Shown here in pieces: positions 23,911 through 36,345 of a DNA stretch of 64,000 nucleotides (position 1 is the stretch's first letter; every line of letters starts with the position of its first letter). The position numbers were made by a program, and so were the translations under genes. The DNA comes from Agapetus fuscipes (lineage: Eukaryota; Arthropoda; Insecta; Trichoptera; Glossosomatidae): positions 2,914,001 to 2,978,000 of the forward strand of contig OX637353.1 of assembly GCA_951799405.1 (NCBI GenBank). Direction: 5' to 3'. The notes beneath the pieces are model-generated. The model had not been told where the DNA came from. It made no database searches and saw only the letters and a list, made by a program, of their open reading frames with translations.

Positions 23911-23958
23911 AACTTTACATGTAACTTTACATGTAACTTTACATGTAACTTTACATGT
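23911..23958. repeat. 12-bp minisatellite, four perfect units
   Basis: AACTTTACATGT occurs four times head to tail without a mismatch. Confidence 0.9.
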
Positions 23959-24491
23959 AACTGTACTACCGCACCCTGTACCTATTTAATTAATGTTCGT
24001 GTTTCACCACATTTCCAGTGTTCTACTTTCTTTGTATTTAATGTTATGCAACTCGTTATTGTGTTGAAAATGTTTCTTAATCATAATTTTGTCGAATCAA
24101 TACAAAAAGCGCCAATGGAGTGCCGTTTTCCAAATGAATACGGCTTTTCCTTATTAATGATAAAACTGATATTTAAAACTGGTAGGAATAATTTTAGTAT
24201 TCGCTCATGTTTCCCTATCCAGCGTTATCTGTTGATTAAGTTGATTTACACCTGGGAGGTTTGCACCTTCGAATAAGTTAACCGACCGGATTAATACAGA
24301 AATCAAACGATCTGATTTCCACTGGGTCCGCCCCTGCGCGTACCGTGCCCTCCACTGACCAAAGCTTGCTAATCACATTTATCTTAACCCTGAACACACG
24401 TTTATTTACTCACATCTTTTACTATCCATACAAATAATAAAATATTTTGAAGCGACAAACTAAGGCATTAATTTTAAAAAAATGTCATATT

Positions 24492-24745
24492 CCTTGACTT
24501 ATAGGTTGGTATGAGGCTGACCACCCAAACTGTAAAAAATGGTTCACTGCCAATGTCACCCCTGTTTCAGGGAATGTCGGCAAGAGTTGCAGGGCTTATG
24601 TTCATTTGAGGTTTGGATTTTATTTGTAAGTACACAATCAGCATTTGTAAGCGCGAACTACACGTATTTGTTTGTGGGCATACATCTGAGAGCTTTGAAT
24701 GAATATATCCTTGCAACTTAAATTATAGATAGATTATAGATTATA
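24492..24745 (+). mobile_element. RTE-tail repeat, stand-alone copy
   Basis: It runs from CCTTGACTTATAGG to an AACTTAAATTATAGATAGATT tail and belongs to the subfamily ending in TATAGATTATAG. Confidence 0.8.
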
Positions 24746-25029
24746 GTTATTGAGCCATTCAGCTTTCCCCCTTGAAAAACGTGAAAATCACAGAATGTTA
24801 ATAATAAAATTACTCAGCTTGACCCATTATTTTCATTTTGTTACTTGTAAATTTAAAATTATTGTACATTTGTTAATACAATTTAATAATCAATTGTGAT
24901 TAAAAGCTTCCTGGTAATCTGAATTAAGAGAAACAAAATATTAATTTAATTAATCCGCGACTAAAAACATTTGTTTTCATTTTTACTTTCTTGCTATAGC
25001 TGAAGGCTGTAAAGAAAGTATTGATTTGA

Positions 25030-26035
25030 TGTGAAAATTTGTTTTCGAGATTTTCACGGAAATGAGTTGTCCTGGTGCAGGACATGCCAAAAAACACTAT
25101 CTTTCAAAAACGTCCGTCTGTATGTGTGTGTGTGTGTCACTTTCCAAAGTATTAGACCTAGAGATACCAAATTTTGGCTACTTCAACTTTTTTGGATAAC
25201 ACGGCATTACACGAACTTGAAAATTCAAGATGGCTGCGATACAAAAAAAACATAAAAATTATTTTTTCTTAAAAACGGCTCCAAGAATTTTTCTTAAATT
25301 TTCAGAGTTGCCACAAATTAGTTTTTAACTTAATAAATTAGTTATGGCAACACTCTTGCGAATCTGTGTCTATGGGCTGCCATATGAAAAAAACAAAGAA
25401 TTGTAATTTTCTTGAAAGTCAAGGGGTTAATAAAAATATAATGTTCTACAATATTATAAACAACATAAATTTCTACAACATTAAAAAAAACTTAAAAAAA
25501 AAATATTATAAAGCACCGTTTACATGACCTGAAATATTTAATCGAAAATATTACAAAAACCCATTAAAATGCAAGATATTTAAATTTGTTTTAGATTTGA
25601 TAAAATTAATAAATTTATTTCTTTAATTCGTATTTTTTTTTTTACTTTTATGGAAATTCAAGATGGCTTCCGAAGAGCTGAAAATTTTATATGCGATTTT
25701 CTCAAAAACGGCACCAACGATTTTTCTCAAATTTTCTGTGAATCCGTTTATAATATAGTGCTATCTAACGATTATTATCATTACTTCATAACAATCTCGG
25801 TTTAGGGAGTTGCCATACAAAAGAAAAAAAATATTGAAAAATTCTCGGCAGTTAGAGGGTTAATAAAAAATAATCTTCCACAAATGTAAGTAAATAATGA
25901 TAACTTATATATTGCCATCATTATTTTTTCCAAAAAGTGAGTTAGAAGTATAGCCACTATACAAAGTGAAAATTTTCCATACAAAATGTATTAGCAATTT
26001 TCTTAGTAGTCAAAGGTTAAAATTAGAGAAAACGC
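25030..26035. repeat. Diverged repeats of unknown class
   Basis: AAATTCAAGATGGC, CTCAAAAACGGCNCCAA and ATTTTTCTCAAATTTTC recur at about 25222-25310 and 25655-25735. GCCATA-CAAA-AAAA...GGTTAATAAAAA recurs at 25378, 25811 and 25975. A (GT)n run lies at 25120-25136. This is probably an old tandemly duplicated element. Confidence 0.4.
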
Positions 26036-26157
26036 TACGATAATTAAGATTTTATAAATACCAATAATAATCAGTCGTTAAGTTTTCAAAATATAACTAA
26101 AAAGATTACCCACCATACAATGTCCTAGATTGCATACAAAAGGGTTCAATGACCATC

Positions 26158-26426
26158 TATAATAATCTAGATTCTAGATTCTAAAATCTAAGTTGCAAAG
26201 GTATATTACAATTAAAAACTCATATCAAATGCATGCCCACAAACAGACACGTGTAAATTCGCGCTTAATAACGCTGAATGTGTACTTACAAATTAAAACC
26301 AAATCTCAAATGAACATAAAACCTGCAACTCTTGCCGACTTTCCTTGAAACAGGGGTGACATTGACAAAGTGAATTATTTTTTACACTATGGGTGGTCAG
26401 CTTTATACCAACCTATAAGTCAAGGA
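26158..26426 (-). mobile_element. RTE-tail repeat, stand-alone copy
   Basis: It runs on the minus strand from CCTTGACTTATAGGTTGGTAT to a TAGAATCTAGAATCTAG tail and is somewhat diverged. A CR1/L2-like end (GAGGGCTCTTGAGGTGTGAT) adjoins at 26475-26525. Confidence 0.8.
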
Positions 26427-26529
26427 TCTTTATTGTGTGATTGGTGCTTTTTCCAGAGAAGACCAACCTCGCAGAGGGCTCTTGAGGTGTGATTCACACA
26501 AAACTGCGCTCAACAAATAAATCAACCAA

Positions 26530-27337
26530 ATATTTATATTCATTTAAGTATTTATATGGCTATATCCATATTGTAGGTACGAGTACGAGTAGGTACATTT
26601 ACAGGTACACACCGCGGTCGAATAAAATTGATTTATAATTGATATATTAAATTTTTATTGAAACGGCATAAGCTGGTAGATGATTCTCCTTTTACATACG
26701 TCATACAGTGGGTTATTTTTTGCAAGGAAGTCGAGTACAGATTCTGTGCAATTTATTTAATAATACATACATGTGCGGAAAAATAAAAATAACACAGACT
26801 CTGCTTTACATAGTAAAAAAGCAACTCCGATGAGTTCCGCACATAAAGTGGTATACACAATATTGTGTCGTCACCCGGCTGGGTTGCTAGGGAAAAGTTT
26901 TACAAATATTTTTTAATTGGTTGGAAATTGCAAAGGACGGCAGTCCCATACAGGACTGACGTATGCTCGTCGAGAAAAAAGTTCTAAATTCAAAAATGTT
27001 CGCACCTCATCATTACAGTTATTTTCTCTTAAGTTACCGTCAAGTTGAAACATTGAATTGTTATTTTGTTAAATGAAGTTCTGTTTTGAATATCGATGGT
27101 TGAATAAAGTGATTTAAAGGCGAATGAATTTACTATGCAGATTGTACATCGCTTGAACGAATCGAAATCAAATGTTTCATCAAATATTTCTTCATTGAAT
27201 AATCATGAACGTTTGATTTGACGCTGATGGAAAGCAATAATCCATAGATCATGTTTATTTTAAAATCAATCAAATGGTAATGATTAAATCATGACAAATG
27301 ATAAGTTGTTAAATGGATTTTTACTACAATAAACACA
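26530..27337. other. Intergenic stretch without recognised features
   Basis: I see no coding signal or repeat boundary. Confidence 0.35.
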
Positions 27338-27345
27338 CGTGTACT

Positions 27346-27780
27346 CAGGCCCGGATTAAGGGCGGTTCGAGCGGTACAACCGAACCAGGGCCCCCACACT
27401 CAGGGGGCCCCCACAGGGCCAACAAAACTCTTATGTTTTTATCAGTGCCAGGTCTTTCCGGGCATTTGTGACCAAAGGGGTCCCCGATGACAGACTTAAT
27501 AGAAATTAGTATACAAGCATTACAACAAAATATATTTGGGGTGTAAGTCTTATGAGGCATACGCTACCAAGGGGCCCCCCAAAAGCTAAAAAATATTGTA
27601 TAGAAAAAACTTCAGCGTACTTTTTTATCAGAAAAGATATGCATCTTTGAGGTTATGGAAAAGTAGGAGGGAAGATGGGGGATTTTCATAGAGGGGGGGG
27701 CATATAGGGGGCCCCGAGCTTTACCCCGCACCAGGGCCCCCAGAGGGGTTAATTTAATTTAATTTAAATTAACGGGCCTG
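27346..27780. mobile_element. hAT-like non-autonomous element
   Basis: The ends CAGGCCCG and CGGGCCTG are inverted. Flanking 8-mers CGTGTACT and TGTGTACT (27338-27345 and 27781-27788) match at seven of eight positions, as expected for an older hAT insertion. The interior is rich in GGGGCCCCC runs and encodes nothing. It is related to 4414-4775. Confidence 0.65.
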
Positions 27781-27903
27781 TGTGTACTTATAATCATTAC
27801 ACAGCATCAACCCGAATAAAGTATTTTATTTATAATCTTAGTAGCAAAATGTAAATCGTCAATAAAAAAATCAACTTCTTCTTTCATTCAAAAAACTTTT
27901 CAT

Positions 27904-28150
27904 GATCTAATCTAATCTAAGCTGCAAATATACATATGATTTAAGATTTATATTAAATGCATTCCCACAAGCAGACATGTATAATTTCTAACACATGCCG
28001 CATGTGGACCTACAATATAAAAACCCAATCTCAAATGAACATAAGCCCTGCAACTCTTGCCGTCCTTCCCTGAAACAGGGGTGACATTGGCAAAGTGAAC
28101 CATTTTTTACAGTATGGGTGGTCAGCCGCATACCAACCTATAGGTCAAGG
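27904..28150 (-). mobile_element. RTE-tail repeat, stand-alone copy
   Basis: It is complete from the head (CCTTGACCTATAGG) to the (TTAGA)n tail, with a 4-base deletion in the GCGCGAAATT region. Confidence 0.85.
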
Positions 28151-28221
28151 AACATCAAGGGCGAGAATAAAAATAATTAAAATAGGGTTATTTTGCCTGT
28201 GGTAAAAAACAAAGGAATTGC

Positions 28222-28347
28222 ATAGAATCACACGCGGCAATCTAGGTTCTTTTTCAAATAAGATAAATACATGGAAATGATTTCAAGTGTTTCCATACAT
28301 TCATCTCATTATGAAAAAGAATCCTAGATTGCCGCCTTTGATTCTAT
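28222..28347. repeat. Hairpin MITE
   Basis: The left arm (ATAGAATCACACGCGGCAAT, CTAGGTTCTTTTTCA) pairs with the right arm (TGAAAAAGAATCCTAGATTG, CCGCCTTTGATTCTAT) over about 35 bases around an AT-rich loop. No target duplication is evident. Confidence 0.6.
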
Positions 28348-28989
28348 ACAACTAAAATACAAAATTAAATTTTATTTACTACATAACCTCTAAGAGACGC
28401 CATTTTGGAAATTTCCCAATTCATCATTATTTTACATTTTTTAGCTTCCTATGTAAAATATCATACAATGGTACACAGAGCATAATGAATGTATGTGATG
28501 TTTTAGAGAAGGCAGGTCTGTGACATTTGGAGCAAACAGATACAATTATTGGGCATCATTTTGTTTTTATTGAACAAAATACTCAGTAATCTACATGCCC
28601 TTCCTGACACCAATTCTTTTAACATTAAAGCATGCCATGTTTTTTTTATCATATTATAAAATAAAAATCACATGCAAAAGAACACAGCTAACTTCAAGGT
28701 GAACTATCAAAAGTAACGTTTTCAAAATGACACTGACAGTTGCTATTTTCCCCACGTTCCTCACAATCCATGCACGCCTGTAAGGTGGATGTAAAAAGGT
28801 TAGAAATATCATATAAAGCGCAATGGCAATAATTTATTGCCTGCGTTTCCCACGATCATAGTTCGCCGTAACAACACCGCTCACAGCAGCAGAGCAAATG
28901 GGGTAACAGCTGATCTTTGTTATTATGGCATGAACCAACACAATTTTTTGCAGTGTAACACACACTAGTGCCTTTTAAAGACGGACAGA

Positions 28990-29266
28990 CAGCAATCAAT
29001 TGAGCATAGACTATTGCTACTCCCAAGATGCAGGACTAACCTACCTAGGGTTATGACTGTGGGGAGGGCAATGACTATGCTCAATGAGATCTCCTCTTCG
29101 GTTGATATCTTCCACCTGAGTGAAAATCAGCTTAGACAGAGGCTTCCGTTTCTCCTAAGCTGATTTCGGTTACTTGTGAATGTTTTTGTTTATTATTGTA
29201 TGCATTAGGTTTAAAACCTGTCATGTACTTTAATGTGAAAATAAATCTATCTATCTATCTATCAAC
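28990..29266 (+). mobile_element. Possible retroelement 3' end with (CTAT)n tail
   Basis: A GC-balanced block ends in AAAATAAAT followed by about five CTAT units (29243-29264). This form is common for non-LTR elements and SINEs. No coding sequence is recognisable. Confidence 0.35.
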
Positions 29267-29804
29267 CAGTGGCGTACATATCATAAAGACCTTTAGACCT
29301 TGCCGAACTTACTTTTTAGATAAGAAAACATATTTTTGTAACAATAATTTTAATAAGAAACAATATTCATCGACGCCTAAAAGATTTTCGTAGCACGTAA
29401 TAAGACATTTGTAAGTTAGCGCCTACCGTTTTCGCGCATGCAATACGCTCAGCGCGGCGCATGGACTCTGTCCTACCTTCTCCGGCAACGAAGTTTACAA
29501 CTGACTCGCGGTACTGAGCGGGGCATACATACAAAAAATTGCCACACACACTTCCACACGTGGCCACTGTCTGTACGCTTCAAATGCAGGCGAGCCTGAG
29601 TCAAAAGACAATAAATTGGAAACGCACTTACGTCGTTAGGAGAAGAGATAGAAATAGACTGCTAATATATATGAAAGAGATGCAAAAATGAAGTGTGTGA
29701 AATTTAACTTTTTATTCAGTCTGTCAAATTCTTCTCAGTACGCGCGCGCTGTTTTTGACGTCCGTGATTGTTTTCGTGATTTATTGTGAAACTTAATTAT
29801 TACA

Positions 29805-30055
29805 ATGGATAATTTCAGTTGTGAAAATTGTACGGGAAGTGTGTGCTTTCTAACAATTAAATTTGGTTCGTTTTCTAAGCTTACTTTAAACGATAAAATG
29901 CAAGTGACGACAAAAAGACGATCAACACCGAATTTAATCCAGATGACAAATCCAGAAAACGGTTAATCGGTCGAGTGTGTTTGGAAGAATTGAGAAAAAT
30001 GGGCTTTCTTAAGGCCACTTCAATTACCTATCGAGTTATTGACTTGTCTTTTTAA
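29805..30055 (+). pseudogene. Unrecognised coding-like segment with a frameshift
   Basis: ATG at 29805 opens MDNFSCENCTGSVCFLTIKF... for about 54 codons. A second frame overlaps and continues EFNPDDKSRKRLIGRVCLEE, then LRKMGFLKATSITYRV, to a stop at about 30055. The two would form one protein if a single frameshift occurred near 29930. I do not recognise it. It could be a small transposon-encoded protein or a decayed host exon. Confidence 0.3.
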
Positions 30056-30361
30056 TCAATCATTTACTCTGTTATTTGATGTGGCTCAGACGGCTTTCAC
30101 TAAGCTTTTCATTATTTATTTGTAAGTGTCGTGGAACAAGAACAACTCATGCTAGAGATTGAGGTAAGAGTTTCATATTTACTTAAAAGGCCCGTCTGAA
30201 ACGGCAAGAAAAAACCACGGCGGTTATTTATTTAAGACAACTTATACAATATTATTTCATTGTAACGTTTAGGTTAGAATAACAGTCGTTTGACATATTT
30301 ACAATAATTATAACTACAGAGCTATTTTAATTTTTCTTGATCTTGATGATTTGAAAATAAG

Positions 30362-30765
30362 GTAATCTAATCTAATCTAATCTAAGCTGCAAAGATATAT
30401 ATCATTTAAGATTTACACTAAATGCATTCCCACAAGCAGATATGTATAATTTCGCGCTAACACATGCCGCATGTGGACCTACAATATAAAAACCCAATCT
30501 CAAATGAACATAAGCCTTGCAACTCTTGCCGTCCTTCCCTGAAACAGGGGTGACATTGGCAAAGTGAACCAATTTTTATATCATGGGTGGTCAGCCGCAT
30601 AACAACCTATAAGTCAAGGAACATACATGACAAATTACATTTTTTAAATCAAAGAATAAAAATAACAATATATACATGGACATAAAAAACTAAATCATAA
30701 AACCAATTTCACTTTAACAAACCCTAGCCGCCAACATCACAGATCAACCGCCATTTCTTTCTAAA
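30362..30765 (-). mobile_element. RTE-like LINE, strongly truncated copy with tail
   Basis: The last ORF codons (AGAAAGAAATGGCGGTTGAT, about 30765-30740) are followed by a linker and a complete tail repeat (30618-30362) ending in (TTAGA)n. Confidence 0.75.
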
Positions 30766-33531
30766 TAAGGTAAGTTCTCTTAAAATGGTTCCTGTAATAT
30801 CCGATTATTTTTTTTAACTGCGTAGTTATAATTATAGTAAAAATTATTTCAGTTTTATACATGAAGGGGCTCTGTTATTTGTGTCTTAACATCGCTTTCA
30901 GATAATTGCTATTTTTCCGACAGGTTTTGCTGGAAGTATGGGTTTTTCGGTTTTGGCTTAGTTAAATTGTAAATGCCACTGGTTGTATGGAATATGAAAA
31001 AAAACGTTTTTTTATTGTTTGGGAGTGTCAATCCCGTTGTTTTGAAAACCGCCCAAAACCTAGAAGTTGCCGAACTAGATCTGAATTCCTATGATCGCCC
31101 CTGCTATCAACCAAAACTGTCTAGTGTACACTCCTTTATATATCCACCTTGGTCTGTACAATAGTTTACATAGTAGTCAATTTATAATAAAATACAAAAT
31201 ATCATTGTACATAGAGAATGTTCAAAGTTCCAAAACATTTTAATGCTTTCGATTAGTAAGATTGGACCAGCCAAAGTTTACAAAATATAATTTATATCAA
31301 AATTTTACCTCTAGTGAAATGTAACAATTGCAACAAAAAAAAAACAAATATTCGTAAATCTAGATAAAAAATTCATTTTTCATTTATTTCAGTATATGGA
31401 ATATTACTTAAAAAGGCTTGATGTATCCAAATTTATTTTCTGTGTTGGCAACATTCTTTGAAATACACGGCACGTTCTATTGGTAGATTTGAATTTCGAA
31501 CCAATCACATATTTTAATTTTTTATGGCTGTTGAATTGTCACTTATTTCATTTGCAAGATCCATTATATTTATAACTACCTGCAAAACGGCAAAAGTGGT
31601 CCAAAGGCTTTTGAAAATCCAAGCTGAAAAAATAACAACCAAGAGATTGTGGCTAGGGTTTCACTTTCGCGAGGATAATCTGAGATCTCGTACAAAACGA
31701 AAAGTCGCGAGATAATCTAAGTGTTAACATCACATTCGTTAAAAAAGTTGACTGAAATGCACAAATCAAATTGATGAATGTAGCCCATAGAACTGTGGTC
31801 CATTTCCTTTAAGGGTGGTCAGGGCTTCTGGAAGATTGTTTTCACTTCTTCTAATCTTCTTATACTTCTCTTAAATTCCAAGCCATTTTTTGCAGTATTT
31901 CTCCTTTTTCTTGACACCAAAAAAATCAGTTACAATCATTCAAATCTTTTCATTGCAGTATTTTCATTTCATTAATGCCTGCCAGTAGGTAACAGTGAAC
32001 TTTTATAACCATGTTGATTATAATAGAGGACACAATTTCGGCTAAATATTTCATTCATTTTTCTTTACTAAAATTACACAAAAAATGGGATTTTGACAAT
32101 TCAATTTTTATTATTTCAATGTTGCAAGAAAAGTAATATGAGCTCCAAGTAGGTTTTTCACCTCACGAATTATTTTATTACAAACTATTCTGAAATGAGC
32201 GTTTTACATCTCGTACGACTGTTGAAAGTGTGAGGTTGATCTCGCGAACTAGAACTTGCACTCCCTGGAGGATATGACAGCCTTTAAATTCAAATTTTCT
32301 TTGCTCGGCGCGCTTTTATCTATACCATGAAGGATATACACACGTACACGTGGTGGTGACATGATCTCGAATGTACTCCATCCCTTTCAGATGCTCGCTT
32401 CAGACGAACACTCAAGATTTTTGCATGATAATTTTTGCATGTCGTTTTTGAGTATTTGGATTCTGATCTAACGACCCAACTACGATGGCTCGGCTGGTAA
32501 AAAGCTCGCATTCAATCCGAAAGATGCCTTAATTAGTCTGATGTACAGTATACCTATGTAGGTGACATAGAGATATTCCGGTCGATATTTCAGTTGATAA
32601 AACTTTTTCTTCCGTTTATAAACAAAAGGAAAGGGAACAAACTCGGCCACGGGTGTCTAACATTTCTCGTTTCGGTGTTTTCTTCTAACTCAAACTCTTT
32701 TTTTCAAACAATCAGAATCTACTCCACTAGAAGCAAGTAAACTCTAATTTTAGCTAAGTGGTTGGCTTAAAACTGGTCCCATTATCTTTAAAGACAATAA
32801 ATAAATATGTAAGTTACCTGGCCAAATAAATGAGTCGCTAATGCGAACTCTGAGCTCAAAAAAGTTTTCGACATTCTTGCATTGAGTCCAATTGAGTCAA
32901 ATAAATCTACAGTGGCTGATTGTAATGCCTTTGTTTTGAGTGAAGCCTTTTGCATACTGCCTACTCATTTTTTGGCGTCTCACGATCGTCTGATTTTAAT
33001 ATTAATCCATTAAATAAAACTTAATCCATTTGTCGTTTATAACTGTTGAGTGTTGAGGGATCGTGGGATGTGTGAGAAGTTGTTCGTTCCAGCCTCCATC
33101 ACGTAACATTGGTGCGTGTCACATAGGTGAGGATTTCCCGCGACAGGGAATATGATTTTGAATTTAGAACGCGACAAAAAAGATTTCGCGCCAGTACTAG
33201 GTATACATTGTCTGGATAGAAAGCCAATTTATTTCAACTTAGAGCTATTTTTCCGGTTGAATTTTATCTTTGTGTATGTAAGCTTGTCACATCTTTTTTC
33301 GCAGAAGAAAAACTCAAAAACTTTTATTTTATTAATGTAACTTTTTAGGTCAGTGTGAGGCTAACCAGCCACAAAATACAAAATGTGTGGTTTTGGCTAA
33401 CTCACACTTGTTTTAGACAAAGACAGCTAGAGTTGCCGAACTAAAGTTGAGGTCCATGTTTTATTTTCAAAGTCAAACATTTACCTACCTACAATAATTA
33501 CCTGCTCGTATAAGGACATACCTATTTATAT
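30766..33531. other. Intergenic stretch, no supported gene
   Basis: A tRNA-like fragment (GATGGCTCGGCTGGTAAAAA, then GCTCGCATTCAATCCGAAAG) lies at about 32482-32525 and resembles the head of a tRNA-derived SINE. The other short open frames show no domain. Confidence 0.35.
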
Positions 33532-33533
33532 TA

Positions 33534-35149
33534 GGTCTTTACATATGAAATTGGCGTTTTGTATGGGAGGAACAAAAAGTCTTTTCAAAGAATGAAAAAA
33601 ACGGATTTTACTGACCGTGCAAAAGAGAAGAACGATTTTCTTTACGTTTCGTCGGAGTCAAAAAGTATATTTTTTTTAATCTAATATATTTTTTTAATCA
33701 AAGTATTTACCATAATTATCTATGTACTTTTGCCATCTCATAGGTAGTTAATTGATCCCTTTACGAAAATTACCATTCGGATGGCAAGCAATACAATCTT
33801 TGAAGGCAGTTAGGACTGCCCCATCGGAGTTGAGTTATCCAAATTTCGCAAAAAAATTGTAATCTGTTGAAACAAGGTCCGCAGAGTTTGGGGGATGTCT
33901 TAAACATTCCAATTGAAGCTCCTCTAATTTGGTAGCCGTCTGTTGTGTAGTGTGTTGTCTAGCGTTTTCTTGAAACACCAGGGGCCTAGAGCGATTGACC
34001 AGCCTCGGTTGTTTAGCAGCTAGCTTTTCCATCATGGTTGCAGTTGCTGACAATAGACATCTGCCGTAATCGTCTGACCAGATTTAAGAAAGGTGTAGTG
34101 AACGACACCGGCTCTAGTCCACCAAACGCTCACAAGTAACTTTTTTGAGCCAATTTTTGCTTAGGGCATGATTTGGCTGATTCGGCAGGGTTCAGCCATT
34201 GCGATGAGCGCTTCCGATTATTGTACAGGATCATCACAGATAATGATTCGATTTAAAATCTCTTTATTAGTGTGCCGGTTGAGTAACGTAACGCAGCAGT
34301 TGACGCGCGTTTGTTGATTTGCTTCACTCAATTAGTAAGGTACCAACTTTTCAAGCTTTTTTGCGTTCAAGCGTTCCTTGACTTATAGGTTGGTATGCGG
34401 CTGACCACCCATGCTGTAAAAATGGTTCACTTTGCCAGTGTCACCCCTGTCTCAGGGAAGGACGGCAAGAGTTGCAGGGTGTATGTCCATTTGAGATTTG
34501 GTTTTTATGTTGTAGGTTCACATGAGGCATGTGCAAGCGCGAACTTGTACGTGTCTGGTTGTGAGAATGCATGTAATGTGAATCTCCAATGTAACATATC
34601 CTTGCACCTTAGATTAGATTAGATTAGATTTACCTTTCCAATTTGCTTCAAGTGGATTAAAACAGTTTTATCACTAACTCCGCACTCCATAGCTATGTAA
34701 CTCCGACATAGTTTGTGATGGATCTGCTTCCACAAAAGCCTTCAATTCCTCATTATCAACTTTGGTCTCAGGCCGTTCACGAGGCTTGGTCTGCAGGCCG
34801 AAATTTCCAGAACGAAAACGTTGGAACCAAAAACGCACTGTGTTTTATTTTGCGACACCGTCGCCATACACATCATTAATCCTTCGTGCCGCTTCTGCAG
34901 CACTGGTGCCACGGTGGAACTCGTACTCGTAAATAACGTGATATTTCAAGTTTTCCATTTTGTAAAATAAGTGACGCAAAGAAAAAAACAATTGAACAAC
35001 GAACAAATGAATTACAATTTTCAAAATACAAATACATGAGTAAATAGCTGTAGGTATAGATTGAAATTTGGAACTCTTTTAACCAAAGAGGAGATATTTG
35101 AGATTAAAGTAGGCAGTGCGGCAAAACGCCAATTTCATATGTAGGGACC
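33534..35149 (-). mobile_element. mariner transposon, decayed, with a nested tail repeat
   Basis: The left end GGTCTTTACATATGAAATTG, then GCGTTTTG, and the right end CAAAACGCC, then AATTTCATATGTAGGGACC, are inverted repeats. TA lies outside both (33532-33533 and 35150-35151). Without the nested 255-bp repeat the element is about 1.36 kb, a normal mariner length. On the minus strand the N-terminal half (MENLKYHVIYEYEFHRGTSA, with NTVRFWFQRFRSGN after a stop) lies at about 34960-34640. The C-terminal half (FQENARQHTTQQTA and LRHPPNSADLVSTDYNFF) lies at about 34053-33835. Stops show it is inactive. Confidence 0.9.
34376..34630 (+). mobile_element. RTE-tail repeat inserted in the mariner
   Basis: This is a complete copy from CCTTGACTTATAGG to TTAGATTAGATTAGATTAGA. 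It interrupts the transposase, so it is younger than the mariner copy. Confidence 0.9.
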
Positions 35150-35397
35150 TAATCAGAACTAAGAAGGTGGGCGTCAGATTCGAAACGCGCTTACACATGC
35201 TGCATTTCCAAAATAAAACACAAACATCAAATGAACGTGACCCCTGCAACTTCTTTACGGCTAGGGCTGTAGGAGTTGTATGGTTTACTTTCATTAATTT
35301 TAATATTTGGATTTTAATTTGTAAGTAGTACACATTCAGCACTTGTAAGCGCAAACTTACATTTATTTGTTTATGAACATGCATTTAATCTGTATTT

Positions 35398-35480
35398 AAT
35401 GTCGGTGTTATGGCCGCGGGGATCAAGTCAGGTTATTTTGAATCGGATAACGTTGGTTCGAATCTCGCGACAATAACTTC
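35398..35480 (+). mobile_element. tRNA-like SINE head
   Basis: TATGGCCGCGGGGATCAAGT and GTTGGTTCGAATCTCGCGAC are spaced like A and B boxes of a tRNA-derived promoter. The sequence does not fold into a full tRNA by eye. Confidence 0.35.
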
Positions 35481-35575
35481 GACCCTGGTTCAAAAGATGC
35501 CGTTTCATGCACACAAGCTTCTGCTTTCGCATGAAGACAACTGACCAGGCAAAATAGGTTGGTGGATTGCATTAT

Positions 35576-36345
35576 AATCTATAATCTATAATCTAAGTTG
35601 CAAGGATATATTCATTTAAAGCTCTCAGATGTATGCCCACAAACAAACACGTGTAGTTCGCGCTTACAGATGCCGATTGTGTACTTACAAATAAAATCCA
35701 AACTCAAATGAACATAAGCCCTGCAACTCCTGCCGACATTCCCTGAAACAGGGGTGACATTGGCAAAGTGAACCATTTTTTACAGTATGGGTGGTCAGCC
35801 TCATACCAACCTATACGTCAAGGAATACGAGTAATAAATAACATTTAAGTTTACAAAAAAAACAACAAAACCTTAAAAATAAATCTATACAAAAAAAGTC
35901 AAAAATTTCTTATGCAAAAAATGTAGCAAACTAATAAACCAACATTACAAATCAGCATTGCAGATTAGCCGCCACTTCTTCCTGTCCTTGCATACTTCTT
36001 TCATTTCATCCAGAGTCATAACCTTTTTCATACAAGCTCTCCTTTTATTATGACTCTGGATATCCCATTCACTCGCTATTTCGAAAATTTGGTCCATCCA
36101 TACCTTTCTCGGTCTTCCTCTCCCACGACATCCATCTATTCTAGCAACATATACTTTCTTCGTCAATCTTTCATCACTCATTCTCTCCATGTGCCCGAAC
36201 CATCTTAACATACTTCTTTTAATCTTCACTTTCACACTTTCCCTTACACCACATTCTTCTCTTACAAAATCATTCCTCACCCTGTCACTTCGTTTTTTCC
36301 CAATCATACTTCTTAGATAGTCCATTTCTACAGTATGGACTTAAC
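35576..36345 (-). mobile_element. RTE-like LINE, 5'-truncated copy
   Basis: The ORF end at 36325-35945 (MDYLRSMIGKKRSDRVRNDF, MLRWFGHMERMSDERLTKKV and GRGRPRKVWMDQ) is intact for 126 codons. A linker and the tail repeat (35823-35576) follow, ending in TATAGATTATAG. It is nearly identical to the C-terminus of 39693-41180, so it is fairly young. Confidence 0.9.

Larger units (their letters stand above)
22405..24485. other. Receptor 3' UTR, then intergenic DNA
   Basis: The start should be the receptor 3' UTR. No coding exon is visible. A 140-codon open frame at 23854-24276 spans a 12-bp minisatellite and has no domain; I do not call it a gene. Confidence 0.4.

Noticed and set aside
23854..24276. 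140-codon plus-strand ORF
   Set aside because: It spans a minisatellite, has no domain, poor codon character and no splice or promoter context.
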